DNA of 64,000 nt, from the NCBI GenBank assembly GCA_963402885.1, contig OY727094.1:11410501-11474500 (forward strand), in the 5' to 3' direction. This document shows positions 21,825-34,503 of this stretch, one piece after another. Positions within the stretch are counted from its first letter, which is position 1. Every line of letters starts with the position of its first letter. The DNA is from Antedon bifida (taxonomy: Eukaryota > Echinodermata > Crinoidea > Comatulida > Antedonidae). Made by a program: the position numbers and the translations under genes. Under the pieces are notes generated by a model. That model ran no database searches. It was not told the DNA's origin and saw only the letters and a program-made list of their open reading frames with translations.

Positions 21825-24220
21825 TTATACGCCACTGGTTGCAACTTGCTCTCCTTCCGTTTCTTCATCACGGGTGTTATCTTCAAACCACTTTGTGACA
21901 ATTTTCATCCTAAGTTTGAACAATAACCACATAGCAACATGGCACACTATTATACCAATTAGCGCACCAATAACAACAATTACGGCAAAGTCGGCGTTTT
22001 CTTCGTAATCAATTATTGAATAAATATATGCATTTCCGTTTGGATCCGTGCCCCCTGCCGCCCAAAATATAACAGTCAATATAACATAGAAAACTCCGTA
22101 TGCCAGTGGATATATACCATGTGACATCCGTACAGGAACAGCGGATACAAGCGTTTCTATAGCCATGACTAATATAGTTAAACCATGGATATTGAGGTCC
22201 GTGAATACAGTGACGTCCGTATCTGGAGTGTATATAGCTCCCCAGTAGATAAGTACGACAAGCAATGAACTGGCCGCTGCCATGTTATACAAAAACCATT
22301 GTATTTTGTAAATAAATGGTAACGCGTTATTTCCATCGATAGTGCCAGAAGAACTTGACGAAACGACTTCTTCTGAAGAAAAAAAGCATATTATGGTAAA
22401 TAGCCTAGAATATTAAAATACAGAATAATATTATTTTAATGAATTAGTGGCGCCAGGATTTGCCCGACGGGGGTGAAAATAGATGAAAATCCTTAATTCT
22501 TATCAGAAAATATTCATATAAACATGGTCAATCCTAATCGACGGGGGAGGAGGTGTAGCCAATTCATCAGTGACGGCATACAATAATGTTACTAATCCGA
22601 ATTTAGCGCCTATCCAATGCAGTACAAAGGTCCATTTATACTAAGGGCGATAACGATTGACGCTATAAAAATGTGCTTTTTTTTCATAGGCCTACTTGAA
22701 ACAAAAGAAAAAAGTTTTCATTCTAGAACTGTAGCCATATATGATGCATTTGATGAAAATAATACCGGTATTTTGTATGCAAGCTATACCGTCGATCGTT
22801 ATCGCCAAAGTGTAAGGGCCTATAGACGTATACATAGTCAATTTTTAGGAAAATCAAAGCATAAATCACCTGTGGTATGACGAAATCTTCGTATGAGCAC
22901 AATCGTACTATTAATAGAAGAAGCTATCAGGTAAAATACCACCAAAAGTAACGTTAAGTTTGTCAAATAAACGAGATACGTCCAGCCATACTCAGGTGCA
23001 CTCGCTGCTGTATACCAACAAGCGAAAGCAGTGAGGTATAGCGTCACGACAAACCGGTAGACAGTGAAGATATATGGATTCAAACCTGTAAACTAAATCA
23101 AACATTTAATCAAATTATTTAGGTTCTGATCAACGTACATTACGGGCGTGTATTCTAACCTGTGGGCAGAAAACCAACGGAACGGAATAGGTGCCGTTTA
23201 CAGCTCCATATTGAGGAAGAAACGTAGGCCTACTGCAATAATAGGCATAATAATATATGCATACATAGGCCTACTTATTTTCGAAATGACATAAACTTAT
23301 TAACATGCGGACATGGCAATAGGCCTAACAATCACGGGATTTTCTGAAAGCATTTGTTTGTAGCTAAACATCTGATATCATGGAGTAAAGAATTATTTAA
23401 ATCCCTCGTGATAATAAAAATAATAATAAGAAAATAGTACTTTAAAACACTTAAATGTTTCTGTTTTTATCTGAAATTAATTCACTGGATCGTCTGGTTT
23501 ATTAAATAGACCCAATAGGCTACTCCGTTGTAGGCCTAATCTAAATAATAGGGACTTGTAGATTGAGTGAACGTGAACACGACGGCCACGTACACATGGG
23601 TCGTAGTCGACAGATATTTGAGTGGACATTTACTGGTTTCAATCTAAAAGTCCCTATTATTTAGATTAGGCCTACAACAGAGTAGCCTATTGGGTCTACT
23701 TAATAAACCAGACGATCCAGTGAATTAATTTCAGATAAAAACAGAAACATTTAAGTGTTTTAAAGTACTATTTTCTTATTATTATTATCATCATCGCAAC
23801 CACTCTAGGCCATGATTTTGGTGAACGTTTGCAGTGTTATGACGTCATACGTCCACTCGTACTCATGTCAGAGAGCGAACGTCTAATTAAATGCCACTGA
23901 ACAAGTGCTCACATTTGTCAGTCGATGTGCCAGTACCCTAGGGCATGCACATATCATAAAATAACGTAATAGGGTAGCAGTCGACGTGAAAATCTAAAAG
24001 TCCCTATAATACATTTTAGAGCCCAACAAAATGGAATATTGCGATTTCATTGAAACGAGTCAATTGCAATAAGTGTGAATGCAAACCAATGGCCTTTGCT
24101 TAACTGAACTATTATTAATTGCGAAGATCAACCTACCTGTGATTTAGTAAATAATGTTGGATGTTCATTAGTTAGACGTAACCAGACCAGGCAGTTTCTG
24201 AAGCAACCACGCTCCTCCAT
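21825..24220 (-). CDS. Rolling-stone-like multi-pass membrane protein, copy 1
   Basis: Three coding exons: 24220-24137 (28 codons, starts MEERGCFRN), 23092-22870 and 22372-21825. They total 855 nt, 284 residues, with AG/GT borders and matching phases (0 and 1). Hydrophobic segments are spread over exons 2 and 3. The C-terminal half carries the signature of the rolling stone family: PVRMSHGIYPLAYG, a WAAGGTD motif and an IDYE motif before the last membrane segment. Drosophila rolling stone (about 275 residues) was described in myoblast fusion; the role of this expanded group in other invertebrates is not established to my knowledge. This copy is the most divergent of the three. Its first intron contains a 365-bp hairpin-forming inverted repeat. 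Confidence 0.88.
22440..22869 (-). other. Intron 2 of rolling-stone-like copy 1
   Basis: Located between exon 2 (low end 22870) and exon 3 (high end 22372). The plus-strand open frame at 22617-22880 runs into the exon antisense to the gene and has no support of its own. Confidence 0.6.
23419..23783. mobile_element. Long inverted repeat (foldback element) in an intron
   Basis: Arms of about 137 bp at 23419-23556 and 23649-23783 are almost perfect reverse complements (both contain TCTGGTTTATTAA and AATAGGCCTA-type words, and end in AGTCCCTATTATTTAGATT). A 92-bp centre separates them. A solo terminal word, ATCTAAAAGTCCCTATAAT, occurs again at about 23993, suggesting a mobile family rather than a one-off inversion. 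Confidence 0.85.
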
Positions 24221-24418
24221 TTTTCAGAGTATGATAGCCTGTATAACTCTGTCCACTTCTCGAGCCAAACCTATGCATTTGTTTTTATTCGGCCACGGAA
24301 ACTGTGGATTATAATCCTTTGACTCGTGATTGGTTCGTTTCAAGTACAAGTACTTATTGTTCCCATTAATCAAGGCCACCGCCTTTTATTAATGGTTGTT
24401 TTCGGAATTTTCATACGG

Positions 24419-26270
24419 GCGTTCAACAGCTTTACACCTACCTGAATACAAAGTACGGGCGTTCGACAGCTTTATACCTACCTGAATACAAAGCACTTGT
24501 GGAGAATTTGTATGGTTCGGCTTAAAAGAATATTAGCTTCTGATCCATGGTATAAAAGATTGTCTTAATAGTAAATCGATTATTTATGGGAGCGGATTCA
24601 CACTCACAGATATATGTTTGGATATAGATAAAACTAGATTGTAAGGCTCCAACCGTATGTATTAAATAATAAGTTTCTTCTTTCATATTTTTCATTGCAT
24701 TTCTCTGAATTGTAAATATTTTTTACATTTATTTATTTCATTAAATTTATTTTTAAAATGTATAGGCCTATATCGTATTCTTTACTTTTATATATGGTTC
24801 TGATTCTTTTTTAACTCGTCTTTTGTAACTTCAATCACATATATTTTTGATGATTGGTGTAGTAGAGTCCGTTACCATGTATATGTTGGACATTTCAAAA
24901 CATAGGACTAGGCCTACAATACAATTTTGTGATGAAAAAAAAACATAGAAATTTGGTTGAAATGTCTTTAGTCCTAGTGTGTTTACATAGCACAACAAAT
25001 ATTGATGAGAGATGACAACAGTAAATATAATTCATAAATATATACTTTAATAAGATATTTGGGAGAAAACAGTACAAATATATGTTTACATATTAAAACA
25101 AATAAATCATGCCTACAATACTGAAAATGATATTTTATGGAGATTATCTGGCTGAGCGACTGTAATTTTGATGTAACTGCAGTCACCACACTAAGATATA
25201 AATGGTTTACACTTGCAGAATGAAAATGGTCTGAAAAGGACCTAAGACCAGTCACGCTCAAGTGTGATATTTTCTGTACATAGTTAGAGCAGTGAAGAGT
25301 GTAATTTCACCTGGTTAGAGAATGCATTTTACAACACCAGTATAATACTTAAGTCAATGGAATAGATTTTCGACAGCTTTATACCTACCTGAATACAAAG
25401 CACTTGTGGAGAATTTGTATGGTTCGGCTTAAAAGAATATTAGCTTCTGATCCATGATATAAAAGATTGTCTTAATAGTAAATCGATTATTTATGGGAGC
25501 GGATTCACACTCACAGATATATGTTTGGATATAGATAAAACTAGATTGTAAGGCTCCAACCGTATGTATTAAATAATAAGTTTCTTCTTTCATATTTTTC
25601 ATTGCATTTCTCTGAATTGTAAATATTTTTTACATTTATTTATTTCATTAAATTTATTTTTAAAATGTATATATCGTATTCTTTACTTTTATATATGGTT
25701 CTGATTCTTTTTTAACTCGTCTTTTGTAACTTCAATCACATATATTTTTGATGATTGGTGTAGTAGAGTCCGTTACCATGTATATGTTGGACATTTCAAA
25801 ACATAGGACTAGGCCTACAATACAATTTTGTGATGAAAAAAAAATATAGAAATTTGGTTGAAATGTCTTTAGTCCTAGTGTGTTTACATAGCACAACATA
25901 TTGATGAGAGATGACAACAGTAAATATAATTCATAAATATATACTTTAATAAGATATTTGGGAGAAAACAGTACAAATATATGTTTACATATTAAAACAA
26001 ATAAATCATGCCTACAATACTGAAAATGATATTTTATGGAGATTATCTGGCTGAGCGGCTGTAGTTTTGATGTAACTGCAGTCACCACACTAAGATATAA
26101 ATGGTTTACACTTGCAGAATGAAAATGGTCTGAAAAGGACCTAAGACCAGTCACGCTCAAGTGTGATATTTTCTGTAAATAGTTAGAGCAGTGAAGAGTG
26201 TAATTTCACCTGGTTAGAGAATGCATTTTACAACACCAGTATAATACTTAAGTCAATGGAATGGATTTTC
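24419..26270. repeat. 907-bp tandem duplication
   Basis: Unit 1 (24464-25370) and unit 2 (25371 to about 26268) are near identical. A 40-bp partial unit (ACAGCTTTACACCTACCTG) precedes unit 1 at 24428. Antisense open frames at 24983-25261 and 25732-26160 repeat the same translation and are not believable genes. The copies differ by scattered substitutions and small indels, including a 6-bp GGCCTA present only in unit 1 (about 24765). Confidence 0.92.
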
Positions 26271-26320
26271 CTTACAAGTTGTAGGTGCGGTATTCACTTG
26301 ATAGGAACATTTTAAGGCAA

Positions 26321-26460
26321 AAGCTTGGTTCCCACTTCACGCAATGCAAGAACGTATAAAGCCGCAACGAATTTACCAATCTCAAACGACAGTTCGAACA
26401 ATCCATTGGACAATTCGCTTACGCCCTTGAGTTACGTTCTAGTGGGAACCAAGCGTAACT
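26321..26460. mobile_element. MITE with GGTTCCCACT terminal repeats
   Basis: The left end AAGCTTGGTTCCCACTT and right end CTAGTGGGAACCAAGCGTAA are inverted, about 137 bp overall, with no coding capacity. Similar short elements are at 44368-44464, 46803-46920, 47010-47112 and, more diverged, at 38300-38430 and 32940-33060. Confidence 0.75.
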
Positions 26461-26634
26461 GTTTAGTTTAGGTAGCTGAATGTGCTTGTTCATTCACTCA
26501 TTTATAATACTCAAAATCAAAATATAGGGTTATGTTACAGAAAGAATGAACACTGTAGCATACAATTGTATATATAAGGCAATGTCTCCATGGATTTACA
26601 TTTAGATTTAAACATACTACAAAATACTTGTACT

Positions 26635-29600
26635 ACTTAAGAGCCATTGTCTGTAAGAATCAAAGAAATATCAAAAATAGTGGCAGACTCAAAAAAATGG
26701 ATTTCTTTCAAATTTTGCACATGGCTATATATGTGTTGAGAGAAATCAAATATGAAGTATTTTTTATTTCACACATATATTTCCATGGCAACGGCCAAAT
26801 TTGTGTTTTTGACAAATTTTGTCCTTTTTTAAGGTTTTTTAAAATGGATATTGGTACTACTTTGATGAACGGTATTTTTGTTTTGTTCATTTAATTATAA
26901 AAAATAATTAGTGTATGCATAATAACAATGCATTGTGTACCTGTTTCATATTTTTTTTTAATTTTTGATTTCATACTTTGGGAGATACCATTTATTTAAA
27001 AAGGGGTGTTTTTCACTTTTTTTTAATTGTTAAATGCAACTAAACTTTACTTCACCATAATGCCCAAAGTGGTGTTTTTTTTTAGCTGATTTATTACAAA
27101 TAGGTAGTTCTAATGTTTAATAAGTGATTTCTAAAATAAAATACTGGGGTATTTTAAAAATCTACAAGCAGTGTTGCGAGAAACATAGGCATTTTTATAA
27201 AAAAAAAACATGGTATATTGGTAAAAACATTTTATTTTCTTTGGTTATCTGATTTGAAACTCATTTGTCAGAAAAATTCTTAATGTTTTATATAGTTCTA
27301 GTTGTGTTGTGAGAAAAAAAACCAATATTTTTAATTATAGATTCTGTAATTCCCAGTTTTAATGTCATTTTATAGGTTTATCCCCTGTAAATTTGAATAA
27401 ATTATCATATCGTTGTGAATTTTTTTTCCTTTGCAACAGATTACTCATCTCTTATTTTGAAGCTCCTCTTTCATTTTTTTACTTCTTTTATTTGCTAACC
27501 TAAACAGACCCCACATGCCCATCCACCACCACTTCCGACTACACCCCCACCCCACCTCCCCTTACACCGACAATAACCACAAAAAGATAAACTGCAACAC
27601 TTTGGTCGATCATCCACTATAGAGTTTCAAATTCATGCATTCAAGCACAACCCACACTGCCGCTACCATCGCCCTAACCAATAGACCGATTCAAACTCCT
27701 CCATCCCACCCCCTCCACCTTTCTCCAAGCCCCCACCCACCCCAAGTTAAAAATTGCAATACAAAAGATAGGACATAAAGTTAAGTTTTTAGACCCTCGT
27801 CTCCAACCCCCTAACTATTTAAAACTCCTGGATCTACCACTTTCCCCTCCCCAAAATTGAACCAATCAAAAGTCAATGATATACTCAGATATGTTAATGC
27901 TACATAACAAATATTGAAGCCCTGATGTGAAATTTCATTTCATTTAAGGTCAGCATGTAAAATATCACACTTTATATTAAATATTGGTTTTAAATTCTAT
28001 ATTTTTTTTACTGTGATGGTTGGATTCAGTAGTAATTATTAATTAATAATTATCTGATAATTATTTAATTTCCCTTAGTTATGCATAGCAACAGTTACTA
28101 TGGTCTAAAATTAAGATATTCTTTAGATTTTTCATACTTATCTTATACAAATTTGAATTTGTAGATTATTAGCAGGCATCCCTTATTAGCATTTTCAAAT
28201 TACCATTTCACAAGGTCATATTCGTAAGGATTCTGTGATTATTTTTGTTCATGAAAACCCCATATTTTATTTACAGCGGGCACCTCCCGTAAACGGCCAC
28301 CTTCCTTAACGAATGCACGTTGAAAAGCCTGTTTGTTCTATCTAATTAGTGCATTTGGTACCTACCGTAAGCGGCCACCTCCCGTAAGCAGCTGCGGGCA
28401 CCTTTTTATACTAAAAATGAGATTTTTTGTATGATAAATGACCTCCCGTAAGCGGCCACCTGAAAAATGTGATACTTATTGCATGGACCTATGAATTAGA
28501 GGTCCATGTTTATTGTATTTCTTTATATATTAGCTTTATTTCGAAGCGGTTTTAAAAACATTACTGTGAAGAGATGAGAAAACTACACAGATTTTGACCG
28601 ACCATTTTTTATATGATAAAAGCTTTTAAAATTTGTCTAAAAATGCTAAAAAATACTAAACCACCTGATTATAAATAATAATAATACAATTAGATGGAAA
28701 ATTGAGAGGCTCTTTTCGTTAAGAATATCGTATATAGCCATAATACGTGATTTTGGCCCTTTATCGGCAGAACCTCCCGTAAGGGGTCACCGCCCGTAAG
28801 CGGCCACTTTTCCAGGTCCCGAGGATGGCCACTTACGGGAGGTTCAATTGTATTTAAAAAAACAATTATCCTTAGTTACGCATAGAAACAGGTTCTAAGA
28901 TAACATAAATAATACATTTTGACATAATTTGACCCAACAAATGACCCTTTCACAAGGTCAGACATTTTCTGGGATTCAGTAGGTAAGTAAATTTGGGAAA
29001 AGGTAGTAAAGCTATGTAATCAATTGTTTGTAGTCATGAAACCCCATATTAAAAATATGGTACTTAGTTACGTATAGAAACAGTTGCTACAGTACACTAT
29101 AGGTAAAATGTTGATGTCATTTGACCTCAATATGTAAAATATAATTTTTTTTTTCATGAAAACTCCATATTTTATTTAAAAAAAATATCCTTAGTTACGT
29201 AAACAGGTTTAAGATAACACTAAAGGTCAATTTTTTACCTTTATTCAGATTTGTCAAGACTTTCTTTCTGAGATTATTAGGATTCAGTATTTAAAGTAAA
29301 TTTGGTAGTAGAAATGTAAAACTATGTAGAAAAAATGTTTTGTATTTATAAAAAACCCCTTATTTTAAAAATATTTTAGCATAGAAACAGTTACTATGGT
29401 AAAATGTTGACCTCATTTGACCTCAAAATGAATGAATTTACAAGGTCAAGTTTGTCATCACTTTAAGATTATCAGAATGCAGTAGAAGTAAAATTGAGAA
29501 AAATTACAAATGCAATAAATTCTTTGTATTCATAAAAACGCCATTTTTTACGGTTTTTTTTCAAAATTACTTTCCTTAGTTACACATAGAAATGGTTGCT

Positions 29601-30628
29601 AAGGTAACACTATAGGTAAAAAATGAAAATTGTTGAGAATTTTTTATGAACTATCTTGTATTTTTTATTTTTAAATTAAACATTAATAGTTGTAGTAAAG
29701 TGGGGACCTGTCCTGTTTTGCATTCTGACCCCTTTTGACCTCAAATGACCTATTTACAAGGTCAGATTTTTTGGGAGATCTTTCTGTGTCTCTTTACACA
29801 AAATAGATGTAAAAATTTATAAAAACCATTGACAAAATTATTTCAAAGTTTAACATTATTTTCCATCAACTAAATATTTCAATGCAAAATACTGTTTTTC
29901 TGGCAATTAATTGAAATAAACCTGGCAACACATTCTCATATTTTATCTAAACTATTCGTATGACTCTAGTAGCATTATGACAAGCCACATATACATTTTA
30001 TTATTGTATTAGCCATATTTAAATTGTGTTTCATGTGTTTTGTTTGTTGATATTTTGTTTGTATTTTTTTGTATTTTTCGTATTTTCCTGGCAACACGAA
30101 ACCTATGTACGAAATTTACCCCAGTGTTTTTTTCGTGATTATTGTTGACAAACCTATTGACTATCAAATTACAAAAGTTCATTGATATAAAAACACCACT
30201 TTGGAAGTTATAGGTACGTTTATGAGGTATACTTTTATAAAAAAAATATTTTTTAAAAACACCCCTTTTTAAAATAATGGTATCAACCAAACTCCATTTT
30301 GTAAATTTTTTTTTTCTACATTAAATGGAACTCAATACATGTTGTTTACACTGCAATAAACAAAAACTGTATACTGTAAGTATTTTTAGTTAAAATATAA
30401 GTATACAAGTTTGTACTTTTTCACTATAGAAAATCTGTGAAAAATGGCAAAAACATCAAAATTTGGATAATTGACCGTTGTCATGGCAACGGAGGCTAAA
30501 AATTAAAATGAATGTTGTAGATATGCTTTTTATTGAAATGTCTATTCATGGTAAAAATTTGAGCGAAATCCATTTTTTTACATCTGCCACCAAATCTTTG
30601 ATTTTTACAGACAATGGCTCTTAAGCAG
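26635..30628. mobile_element. 4-kb inverted-repeat DNA transposon, non-autonomous
   Basis: Both ends read TTAAGAGCCATTGTCTGTAA (one mismatch beyond) in inverse orientation. Similarity continues inward for several hundred bp, for example TTAAAAAGGGGTGTTTTT near 27000 and its inverse near 30260, and AAAGTGGTGTTTTT near 27070 and its inverse near 30190. TTAA at both ends would fit a TTAA target, as for Kolobok or piggyBac-type elements; the class is inference. The interior has no credible transposase. It holds diverged repeats with TTAGTTACGCATAGAAACAG (near 28075, 28868, 29068, 29188, 29365, 29575) and CACAAGGTCA words, plus a nested MITE. Confidence 0.8.
28274..28850. mobile_element. Nested pogo/Tigger-type MITE
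   Basis: 577 bp bounded by TA on each side. The right end, read inward, is CAATTGAACCTCCCGTAAG; the left end is CAGCGGGCACCTCCCGTAAAC. The motif CCGTAAGCGGCCACCT recurs internally near both ends. TA flanks with CA...ACCTCC starts are reminiscent of pogo/Tigger elements (established family knowledge). No transposase is encoded. It lies inside the 26.6-30.6 kb element. Confidence 0.7.
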
Positions 30629-30713
30629 GGTTGCTTGAACCACAAGCGCCGATTACAATCTTTTAGGCCTACAAAACAACTTATTAGAAAACCAATCTGT
30701 TTTTTTCTTACTG

Positions 30714-33271
30714 CTAAAGTAACGTCGAGTCTGATGTAGGCCTACTTTCTTCAGACCGTTCACCAATAATCAATTTACTTGCTATTTTAAGTCTTAAATT
30801 GTAAATCAACCAAAGTAATACCTGGCAAACAAACGCACCAGCTACACAACCAAGTATAGATAACACAGCAGTAACAGGCTCATTCTCGTAGTCAATTATT
30901 GGATAGATGTATGTGTTACCATTTATATCAGTACCACCCGCTACCCAATAAATTACTGTAAAAAATAGATAGATTGTCCCATACCAGAGGGGGTATGCTA
31001 CATGAATTAAACGTACAGGTGTAGCAGACAGGAACGTTTCTAAGATACCGATCAATGACGTTAGCGTATGTACGTTGAGATCAATGAAAAGAGAATCAGA
31101 GTCAGCAGAATATAGAGCTGCCCAGTAAACGACGGTGACAATAATTGAAAAGTTAGCTGATATGTAAAATAGAAACCATTGTAACTTATATTTGAATGGT
31201 AGGCCTAACTGTGTTTCTTCAGAAGATTCTAGTACAAGAAGGCTACCTGAAAAATATAAATAAACATAAAATGCATAATTATATTAGTCATGATCAGTTG
31301 ATTATTATTAATATACTTTTGGCCTATTAAGAGTGCTGCTTCGTGAACACACCACAGCACGAGGACAACTACTTATATGGATACAATTGATGATATTTAA
31401 ATTTACCACTGTGGAGGCGCTATACTCAATGTCTCGCAGAATTTAAATGTTTCACTTTGGCATTTTCTGAAGAGCGGTGCAATACTTAAAAATGTAGGCC
31501 TAGGCCTATAATATGTCCTCCAAAAACATGAACAATGAAGATTAATTAAATCAAACTTTGAATAGGTTATTTTGTATTTTAAATAAAGTTATTTCCGTCC
31601 GTAAAAAAACAAATAAGAAAATGAATGATAAAATTTGACTCTTTTTTGCTTTAAATTACAGTTTTTTCAATCTTTCTTCAAGGACATTAAAATGGCATAT
31701 TCAACAGCAAACGTTAAAAAAATTGTTTGTTCAGGGAGATAATACATACGTTGAGGCGCGTTGAAATCCCGCAGACGCTTTAGCCAAAAACATGACTAAA
31801 ATAAAGATTAATCATCAGACTTTGAATATGTTATTTAGTGGTTTTAATAATTAATCACTTCGGTAGGAAAAAAATAATTTCACTTATATAATTACAAATT
31901 AAATAGTTAGGCCTAAATAAATGGCAAATTTTACTATTTTTTTGCTTTAGGCCTAAATTAAAATTTTTAAATAATTTTGTCTCAATCCAATTTTTGGTCA
32001 AAGTGGATAACTATTAGGCCTATGTAACATTGTAAATGGCATATTCAGCAAACATTGTAAAAATTGTTTCTTTAGATAGAAATTACATCTTGAATCATTT
32101 ATATTTAATATTTTAGAATAAAGATAATAATTATTCGAACCTTCTCCTCGTCGAGTAACATTGTAGTAATACACGCAACTATTGTACGACGCTACCAAAA
32201 GATAACACGTGACCACAATGAATGTCCAGTTGGTAAGGTAGATAAAAAAGGTCCATCCATAATCAATCACTGAATACGGGATGTACCAGGCATTAAATCC
32301 AACAAAATAAAGCGTTATAATAAAACGCCAGATGCTAAAAATATGCGGGTTGAGACCTGAAAACTGAACAGATAATAGCAATGCAGTTACAGTAACTAAT
32401 TAGGCCTAATACTACACTGTAACACTTGAAAGTGGCACCAAGATTGAATAACTATGGGAGGCCTACGAGCCGTATCATTTTTCGTATATTACCATATGTC
32501 TTAGCATGGGTAAAATGTGTTATTCGTGATGTTTGTTTCATTTTATGCAGAACAACATCTGTCGTTTAATGAAGTATTACATCATTAACACTAGTACGAT
32601 ATTCATAAATCAACGTATTCCAGTCAAACCTCGTTTGTGCGTAAAAAGCATTGTAGGCCTATATAAATATGATGTTCTTCCATTTTTAGTCATTGTTAAA
32701 AATCATCAACAATTAGGTATTAATAACGTTAATTATTACGACTACAATACAATGTAGATAATATTATAATATATCCCTTTTAGAAAATAACTTTTAGTAC
32801 TATTCTATGCAGAAATGTTGTCTGTATACGATTAACATATACAGAAATCATGAAAAGTAAAGATGTAACGTTTGAGCATAACCAGGAAGAATTCCTTGGT
32901 ATAACGTAGACCTAAATATAGTAATGTAGAATAACATAGGACGTACTGTAAGCGCACCGCAAGCAAATTGACCAAAAATAACGCGAAGGATCATTCGACT
33001 ATCGCATGTGATTGGTCAACTTACTTGCGCTGTGACTCCGTCGTTCCGTTGCGTTTAAACAAGACTTAGAGAATCCGTATGACAACTCTGGAAGCCATTG
33101 GTTCTAGGCCTACACCTTCACCAATAAATATCACTTTAAACAAACCTAAAAGGCCATTCTGAAATTACATTACAACCATAGCTTGATATAATGACTTACC
33201 TGTGACGTTACAAAAAGACGTTTATCAGAGTTGAGTTTTAGAAGATTACAGCTAACTCCTCGTCCTTCCAT
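30714..33271 (-). CDS. Rolling-stone-like multi-pass membrane protein, copy 2
   Basis: Exons 33271-33200 (24 codons, MEGRGVSCN start), 32363-32141 (223 nt, same length as the other copies) and 31246-30714 give 828 nt, 275 residues. Phases 0 and 1 match copy 1. Family motifs: QFSGLNPHIFSIWRF at the start of exon 2, PVRLIHVAYPLWYG, VAGGTDINGN and PIIDYEN. The short N-terminus is probably cytosolic. Relative to copy 3 it carries two extra codons (GGC CTA) in exon 3 and a different C-terminal frame. No stops or frameshifts. Confidence 0.9.
32940..33060. mobile_element. Short MITE-like element with TGATTGGTCAA
   Basis: Contains GCAAGCAAATTGACCAA and the opposed GTGATTGGTCAACTTACTTGCG. This arrangement is shared with 38300-38430 and 46803-46920. 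It lies in the first intron-side flank of rolling-stone-like copy 2, about 140 bp from the exon 1 donor. Confidence 0.55.
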
Positions 33272-34503
33272 GTTGGCTCAAGTCAGGTGACAAACTGGTA
33301 TCTTTAATTCACCTACTAAATTCGGCACTCGGGGTCTTATTAGGTTCGTATCGTTAGGATAAACAATCACATAGCTGTTCAAACATTGTTTAGGCTTATT
33401 ACCATAACTTGAAACATAGGTTTATACGTGATTACGAGATAATGCATGATCATTATTTGTATTATTGCTTCCGCTATTTACATAACCCTTTTATTATTCA
33501 TCGCTACTCATGGCGTAAAATGAATCTAAGCCTTCACAATATAATTATTATATGCAGGTATTATATTAACATAAATAGCCGGAACTATTAAATGAACTTT
33601 GGATCTAACATTAAAATATGATTATGCTAAAATGAATTTCCATTCGTTTTAGTTTTATATCTCGATGTTTTGACGAGTTCTACTGGTGTAAATGGCATAC
33701 GTCAATATATATTATTTATTAAATATCTTATAAAATCGTTATAGATAATGTGGACAACTACAGATTAATATTATAAACGTGGTCATTGGTGGCTTTATGA
33801 TGACGTGTTAAAATCGTCACATTTGCTACTTTTAGCCAATCACTAATATATTTTGCTGAATATATCGTTTAATGTTATAATATTATAAACAATCACATAA
33901 TTATTCTATCATCATTTGTTTTTTTATACTTTATTATATAGGCCTATTGTAAAGATTTATAAATAGATGTTTATATCTTATCATTTTAAAGAGGGCCCCT
34001 GGATGTGGGTTCAGCTGCAAGGGTGGTTACCCTGTCTAAATAAAATGAAAATAAAATAAATAAACGTTAGAGAAAGATTCAAAGATGTTCTTGTCAAAAT
34101 TTGCAAATTTATTTTTAAACAGTTTAAAACTATAAAAAGTGACTAATAAGCGATTATTATTATCGTTAATCCGTTTAAACTGAAACTGGCAGCAATTGAA
34201 ACATAGCCTAACTAAACGGGTATGGTTTGTTTGCATCATAATACATCAGAAAAATACATATGCTAATCATTTAGGCCCCTGCTGTTTTATAGTGTTAGTT
34301 ATTCAGGTCGAATTACTAGTAATAATAATATAATAATTTATTTGGAAGCTACACTTTTGAAACAGTGGCACACTTCTTGAATGAAGGTGCGTCCAGAGTA
34401 CTAGTGTATATCCGAAGCGATTAATATCGTTTATCCAGTAAAAAAACAATATCCGTCTCTTTACTTTTTTAAAGTTGAACATTTGAACCGAGTGTTAAAA
34501 GTA
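33272..34503. other. Spacer between rolling-stone-like copies 2 and 3
   Basis: Presumed promoter region of copy 2 followed by 3' flank of copy 3. It includes a GAGGGCCCCTGGATGTGG...CCCTGTCTAAATAAAATG stretch at 33992-34050, which resembles a SINE or LINE tail (compare the tail at 60690-60745). No gene is supported. Confidence 0.45.

Noticed and set aside
24983..26160. Pair of homologous minus-strand ORFs starting MSVTGLRSF
   Set aside because: They are the same non-coding sequence in the two units of a tandem duplication, with low-complexity hydrophobic translation and no splice or family support.
26628..26894. Opposed open frames at the left end of the 4-kb element
   Set aside because: They lie in the terminal inverted repeat, and the other end carries the same sequence without conserved frames.
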